Shown here: positions 58,772 to 64,000 of the stretch, one piece after another
Numbering within the stretch: position 1 is the first letter of the stretch
How the letters are laid out: each line of letters starts with the position of its first letter
Origin: Archivesica marissinica
Lineage: Eukaryota > Mollusca > Bivalvia > Venerida > Vesicomyidae
DNA: 64,000 bases
Direction of reading: 5' to 3'
Assembly: GCA_014843695.1 (NCBI GenBank)
Contig: CM026400.1
Location: 14,091,631 to 14,155,630, forward strand
Made by a program: the position numbers and the translations under genes
The notes under the pieces: model-generated
The model's input: only the letters and a program-made list of their open reading frames with translations
Databases searched by the model: none
What the model was told of the DNA's origin: nothing

Positions 58772-60272
58772 TGTAAGCAATGACCAGTAAGATCTTCATA
58801 GGAAATCAGATATAAGCTGCAAGAACTAATACGTATATACATGTATAATTATAATCTATCAGTTTAATAGGTTAACGGTCTGTTCTTTGCACAACCTTAT
58901 ATATATGTCTGTTCTGTGTACAACCTTATATATATATGTCTGTTCTTTGTACCACATTATATATATGTCTGTTCTTTGTACCACATTATATATATATGTC
59001 TGTTCTTTGTACAACCTTATATATATGTCTGTTCTTTGTACAACCTTATATATATGTCTGTTCTTTGTACAACCTTATATATATATGTCTGTTCTTTGTA
59101 CAACCTTATATATATGTCTGTTCTTTGTACAACCTTATATATATATGTCTGTTCTTTGTACAACCTTATATATATGTCTGTTCTGTGTACAACCTTATAT
59201 ATATATGTCTGTTCTTTGTACAACCTTATATATATGTCTGTTCTTTGTACAACCTTATATATATGTCTGTTCGTTGTACAACCTTATATATATATGTCTG
59301 TTCTTTACACAACCTTATATATATGTATGTTCTTTGCACAACCTTATATATATGTCTGTTCTTTGTACAACCTTATATATATGTCTGTTCTTTGCCCAAC
59401 ATTATATATATGTCTGTTCTTTGTACAACCTTATATATATGTCTGTTCTTTGCACAACCTTATATATATGTCTGTTCTTTGCCCAACCTTATATATATGT
59501 CTGTTCTTTGTACAACCTTATATATATGTCTGTTCTTTGCCCAACCTTATATATATGTCTGTTCTTTGTACAACCTTATATATATGTCTGTTCTTTGTAC
59601 AACCTTATATATATGTCTGTTCTTTGTACAACCTTATATATATGTCTGTTCTTTGTACAACCTTATATATATGTCTGTTCTTTGTACAACCTTATATATA
59701 TGTCTGTTCTTTGCACAACCTTATATATATGTCTGTTCTTTGCACCACCTTATATATATATATATGTCTGTTATTTGCACCACCTGATATATAAAGCTTT
59801 GAAGTGTGGAACAGAATGTGCTATGTTTATGTGATAAGGAGGGAATTCCACAAGGTTGACCCTGAATATAAGAAAGATTGTTTAAAAATGTCGCTATTTG
59901 GATTAGGAGGGTAACGTTGGAGATTGGAGGATGATCGCAAGTTCTGAGTTCGAACATCGGAAGTAAATCTGAATGATTCTTGCAGATAGACACAGTTGCC
60001 AGACAGTTAAATTAACACATTCACTTTACTCTTCAGCAGAATATTAAAAACATAACTATTACTCAATTGAACTGTATTAATCATTTGCTAAAATTGCTTA
60101 TCTGTACTTTTTCAAACAGATCCGTTACACCGCCGACGACAGAAGGAACATTGCATTAATGATCAAGCGAGAAGGGATAGTCAGTAGCAACGACAAAGTG
60201 CAGCACCGACGGGTTAGAGCTCTGCAGACAGAAGGTGCTGCAGTAGCCGCCATGATTCAAGGCGCTCGGTAA
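58625..60272 (+). CDS. Small MGxC protein gene (83 aa), unrecognised
   Basis: Exon 1 (58625-58723) encodes MGACIGKILTSQSKGNGTVP, then RGGADKRKQYSAM, and ends at a GTAAGA donor. Exon 2 starts at 60120 after TTTCAAACAG and encodes IRYTADDRRNIALMIKREGI, then VSSNDKVQHRRVRALQTEGA, then AVAAMIQGAR. Exon 2 either ends in its own TAA (60270) or splices at 60268 (GTAAGA) to 61633, where CG+A TAA again gives Arg-stop. The protein is the same both ways. ATG has purine at -3 and G at +4. MGAC suggests myristoylation plus palmitoylation; the rest is basic with a helical end. I do not recognise the family. A polyadenylation-type AATAAA is at 61765. Confidence 0.6.
58735..58770. repeat. (ATA)n microsatellite
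   Basis: It directly follows the donor of exon 1 of the small MGxC gene. Confidence 0.95.
58880..59790. repeat. 25-29-bp minisatellite (about 35 copies)
   Basis: The unit includes GTCTGTTCTTTGTACAACC and TTATATATAT. It lies in the intron of the small gene, and the open frames across it are artefacts. Confidence 0.93.
60120..60272 (+). CDS. Small MGxC gene, exon 2
   Basis: This is 50 codons plus TAA. The acceptor has a T-rich tract. The embedded donor CG|GTAAGA at 60268 makes a 3' UTR intron likely, and the reading result does not change. Confidence 0.6.
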   Translation: MRYTADDRRNIALMIKREGIVSSNDKVQHRRVRALQTEGAAVAAMIQGAR

Positions 60273-60384
60273 GACATTCGATTATACCCGTAAATAATCA
60301 AGATTAAATAAGTTGTATGCATAATTATGTATATACTAATTGCAATTTCGCATGAAGAAATGTCTATGGCTAAATCAATAGAAA

Positions 60385-60905
60385 TTGTATCTTCTGTGAT
60401 ATCTGTACGCTGACCGTGTTCCTCTAAATAACTGCCGTTATAATTGTTTCCTATGGGATCTCTGTACTTGGAGCGTGTTCCTCTACATAACTGCTGTTAC
60501 AATTGTTTCCTATGGAATCTCTGTACTTGGATCGTGTTCCTCTAAATAACTACCGTTATAATTGTTTCCTATGGGATCTCTGTACTTGGAGCGTGTTCCT
60601 CTAAATAACTGCCGTTATAATTGTTTCCTATGGGACCTCTGTACTTGGATCGTGTTCCTCTAAATAACTGCCGTTATAATTGTTTCCTATGGGATCTCTG
60701 TACTTGGATCGTGTTCCTCTAAATAACAGCCGTTATAATTGTTTCCTATGGGATCTCTGTACTTGGATCGTGTTCCTCTAAATAACTGCCGTTATAATTG
60801 TTTCCTATGGGACCTCTGTACTTGGATCGTGTTCCTCTAAATAACTACCGGTATAATTGTTTCCTATGGGATCTCTGTACTTGGATCGTGTTCCCCTAAA
60901 TAAAT
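60385..60905. repeat. 60-bp tandem repeat (about 8 copies)
   Basis: The unit includes TCTCTGTACTTGGATCGTGT and TTATAATTGTTTCCTATGGG. It starts about 115 bp after exon 2 of the small gene. Confidence 0.92.
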
Positions 60906-61076
60906 ACTTTTATAAGTGTGTGTATGTGATCTCTTCATACTTGGATCAAGTTCTTTAGATCAAATTGATTACTTGAGTCGTCAACGAATCAAACAAGTAT
61001 AGGTTTATCTTTTGAACCGACTTTGAAAATAATGTTCAACGAGAAATAATGGCTGACTAGATGTGTGAGCTTTTAA

Positions 61077-61558
61077 CTTTATTAATTTCTACGAAATAAG
61101 GTTTAACAACTTGTATTATTCACTCCCGCGCGCCACATGACCTTAGATGTCGATGCGCCGTAAATTCATTATTCACTCTCGTTGACGCAGATGAAAGCGT
61201 ATATGTGCTCATTCGTGCGGGATCAAACCGGAGTGCCCGGAGGAAACACGCATGTCCGAGTTGGCGACCATCGTACTATATCACATTCTGATATGGCCGG
61301 TTGGTGAGCCACCAGCTAGTTAATTAACGGTTACCGATTGCCTACAAGCCTGGCGCCTGACCTTCAAGGATAGGATTCTGGAAGTACTGATGCTCATACA
61401 AAATAGTGTTTCATACGTCAGAAATGACTGGCCCTTTCAACAGGAGTGATACTATAATAAACAAACACTTTACTTTAGTTTCCCGGTCCGAGGATCGAAC
61501 CCCGTTGCATTGGTGAGACGCGAGCTTACTAACCAACAACTGCGCTTATCAAATAGTT
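61077..61558 (-). mobile_element. SINE C split by other sequence
   Basis: Tail and middle lie at 61077-61275 and the head at 61475-61558, with about 200 bp of unrelated DNA between. This suggests an old copy interrupted by an insertion. Confidence 0.6.
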
Positions 61559-61632
61559 AATGTGAGCTTTTAAACCGGCACGAACCATACTGTTAAATGA
61601 GAAATATAATCTGATATTTGTTTCTTTTACAG

Positions 61633-61770
61633 ATAAACAGAGTATATGCTGCAGTTCAACATTTGTCAACGACTAATCACCAGTTAATTTAATAGTTCAT
61701 AGTTTTAATACTAATATTATTATACTTAAAGTTGCACTACTTCTGTTGTCATTCATTCCCAGTAAATAAA
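61633..61770 (+). other. Probable 3' terminal exon of the small gene
   Basis: TTTCTTTTACAG is a strong acceptor, followed by ATAA, which would supply the stop in frame. AATAAA at 61765-61770 could end the transcript. Confidence 0.45.
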
Positions 61771-61857
61771 CAAACAAACATGTCCCTGTAGTATGTTTAG
61801 ATCAGTATCATACTACACACTATGCAACCCACAACACATTGTCTGGGCAAAGTATGT

Positions 61858-62033
61858 ATAGTCAAACCTGTGTTAGTGGTCACCTGTATTAAGCAGCCAA
61901 CCTGTATTAAGCAGCCAGTTTCCAGATTCATAATATGTTGTTTTGCTGTACATTTGAACTGTATTAAGCAGCCAACTGTGCTAAGCAGTCACTTTCTGTG
62001 ATTCCCGTGGCTGGCTGCTTAGGACAGGTTTGT
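61858..62033. mobile_element. pogo/Tigger-like MITE
   Basis: The same family, with GTCAAACCTGTGTTAGTGG at left and GGACAGGTTTG at right; the outer bases have decayed. Confidence 0.7.
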
Positions 62034-62035
62034 AC

Positions 62036-62738
62036 TCTAAAACGATTACTTGACGCTGCAAATTGACTATAATGTACATATGATATTTGTCAATTAGCAT
62101 AGTGTCATTTAGGCCTTAGGAATGCTTACAGTTTGCAGAATGTTCGACAGACATGCCTGGGGTGCGCGCCCAGCTACATTGGGATTGAGTGTGTCCCCCA
62201 AAAATAAATAAGGGTCCTGAATCAGAATTGATTGTTTGGCAGAATAACGTAGAATAGAAATCTACATCAAATCAATTCAAATTGTATCGACTGTCGGTAT
62301 TCCCAGTTGTAAACTTAGTACAGTGTGTGTGTTTCCTGAATCGAACGCAGCTAATGGCGATAGTAGGTTTATTGTCCTCTCGCTAACAATTATAGTTTAT
62401 TTGTTTTTTAAAAGGAGATATGAGGATTAGGGCTTTGCTTGCAAGTATGATTTTGTTTTGTTCATCTATTCTTATGCCGTAAAGTGTTATAACATTTCGT
62501 AATATTAACTTTGAAGCGTGTTTTCCAATGTGGTATACAGTCTATTAATAGAACATTCCATTGCATTACCGCAGTGAGCACAATTATCACGATTTTCTCG
62601 TGCGTTCCGTGAATCGACCTGAATATATCACTTACGCTAACAAAGGAATTTGATCGCTACAAATTACACTGGTGTATTGATATACGTAATGTCCACATCA
62701 ACACCCAGCTCATCGAGCATTCATTAATAAACGCGATT
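62036..62738. other. No supported gene
   Basis: AT-rich DNA between the MITE at 61858 and the GTG array; nothing recognisable. Confidence 0.4.
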
Positions 62739-62739
62739 G

Positions 62740-63875
62740 CAGTGTGCGCGGTGTGTGGTGTATGTGTGCTGTGCGCGGTGTGTGTGCGCTATGCGCGGTA
62801 TGTGTGCAATCTGCGCGGTGTGTGGTGTATGTGCGCTGTGCGCGGTGTGTGTGCGCTGTGCGCGGTATGTGTGCACTCTGCGCGGTGTGTGGTGTATGTG
62901 CGCGGTGTGTGGTGTATGTGCGCTGTGCGCGGTGTGTGGTGTATGTGTGCTGTGCGCGGTGTGTGTGCGCTATGCGCGGTATGTGTGCACTCTGCGCGGT
63001 GTGTGGTGTATGTGCGCGGTGGGTGGTGTATGTGCGCTGTGTGTGGTGTATGTGCACTCTGCGCGGTGTATGTGCGCGGTGTGTGGTGTATGTGCGCTGT
63101 GTGTGGTGTATATGCGCGGTGTGTGGTGTATGTGCGCTGTGTGTGGTGTATGTGCACTCTGCGCGGTGTGTGGTGTATGTGCGCTGTGCGCGGTGTGTGG
63201 TGTATGTGCGCGGTGCGTGGTGTATGTGCGCTATGCGCGGTGTGTGGTGTATGTGCGCTGTGTGTGGTGTATGTGCGCTGTGTGTGGTGTATGTGCACTC
63301 TGCGCGGTGTGTGGTGTATGTGCGCTGTGTGTGGTGTATGTGCGCTGTGTGTGGTGTATGTGCGCGGTGCGTGGTGTATGAGCGCTATGCGCGGTGTGTG
63401 ATGTATGTTCGCGGTGTGTGATGTATGTGCGCTGTGCGCGGTGTGTGGTGTATGTGCGCGGTGCGTGGTGTATGTGCGCTATGCGCGGTGTGTGGTGTAT
63501 GTGCGCGGTGTGTGGTGTATGTGCGCTGTGCGCGGTGTGTGGTGTATGTGCGCTGTACGCACCACGGTGTATGTGCGCGGTGTGTGGTGTATGTGCGCGG
63601 TGTGTTGGTGTATGTGCGCTGTGCGCGGTGTGTGGTGTATGTGCGATGTACGCGGTGTGTGGTGTATGTATGCGGTGTGTGGTGTATGTGCGCTGTGCGC
63701 GGTGTGTGGTGTATGTGCGATGTACGCGGTGTGTGGTGTATGTATGCGGTGTGTGGTGTATGTGCGCTGTACGCGGTGTGTGATGTATGTATGCGGTGTG
63801 TGGTGTATGTGCGCTGTGCGCGGTGTGTGGTGTATGTGCGCTGTGCGCGGTGTGTGGTGTATGTGCGCTGTGCGT
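62740..63875. repeat. GTGTATGTGCGC minisatellite
   Basis: Blocks of GTGTGTGGTGTATGTGCGCT and GCGCG variants over 1.1 kb. Alternating purine-pyrimidine sequence is prone to Z-DNA. All six frames lack stops in places, so the long frames carry no evidence of a gene. Confidence 0.92.
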
Positions 63876-63896
63876 GTATTTGTGTTTGTTTATCGT

Positions 63897-64000
63897 TTGT
63901 TTTACGTTTATTTATCGTCGCTACCGCTTGCCCATATGAGCGACGCCTCCTGGAGAGATTAATCATTTTAGAATGTTGGAGGATAGTGCAATGATACAGA
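63897..64000 (-). mobile_element. SINE A, cut by the window end
   Basis: The tail and middle are visible; the head would be beyond 64000. Confidence 0.8.

Noticed and set aside
58887..59834. Three overlapping frames of about 300 codons
   Set aside because: Repeat of 25-29 bp read in three frames with the same words; no start, domain or composition of a real protein.
62737..63994. Cys/Val-rich frames over 200 codons
   Set aside because: GTGTATGTGCGC minisatellite; all frames are equally open.

Overview
The window is eukaryotic nuclear DNA, AT-rich and intron-rich, and most likely from a bivalve mollusc or a close lophotrochozoan. The evidence is split genes with GT-AG introns, very dense tRNA-headed SINEs, several MITE families and kilobase-scale minisatellites, together with invertebrate-type protein sequences. 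The species call is an inference. Almost all of the long reading frames are minisatellites that happen to lack stops. The real genes had to be assembled exon by exon from splice sites, reading phase and protein similarity.

Layout. (1) 2769-26344, minus strand: a complete ten-exon gene for a WD40 protein of 355 residues, the apparent orthologue of WDR31. Every intron phase matches. (2) 26345-38900: the gap between genes (possibly including the 5' end of the next gene), made of a dead LINE reverse transcriptase, SINEs, MITEs and minisatellites. (3) 38914-51418, plus strand: six exons of a nuclear receptor of the NR2E3/PNR type (vertebrate NR2E3, fly Hr51/unfulfilled, worm fax-1). The DNA-binding domain, the CTE exon, a long hinge and the complete ligand-binding domain with helix 12 are all present. 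The 5'-most coding exon is not certain, and a phase-compatible candidate ends at 32911. (4) 58625-61770, plus strand: a small two- or three-exon gene for an 83-residue basic protein with an MGxC start, not recognised. (5) 62-64 kb: a GTG/GCG-rich minisatellite and a SINE that runs off the end.

The most unusual feature is the relation of tandem arrays to the WDR31-like exons. At exons 3 and 4 the array unit is itself a copy of the 3' splice site plus the first bases of the exon (about 50 x 30 bp and 11 x 38 bp). At exon 7 the unit is a copy of the exon's 3' end plus its GTAAGT donor (about 12 x 71 bp). Arrays also start within about 30 bp of exons 2, 6 and 9, and just after the stop codon of the receptor gene. 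The gene therefore presents dozens of duplicated splice sites to the spliceosome.

Repeats fall into five tRNA-headed SINE families, called A to E here, a piggyBac-like MITE with TTAA ends, hAT-like MITEs with 8-bp duplications, pogo/Tigger-like MITEs with TA duplications, and a further TIR element. Several arrays are expansions of the ends of these elements.
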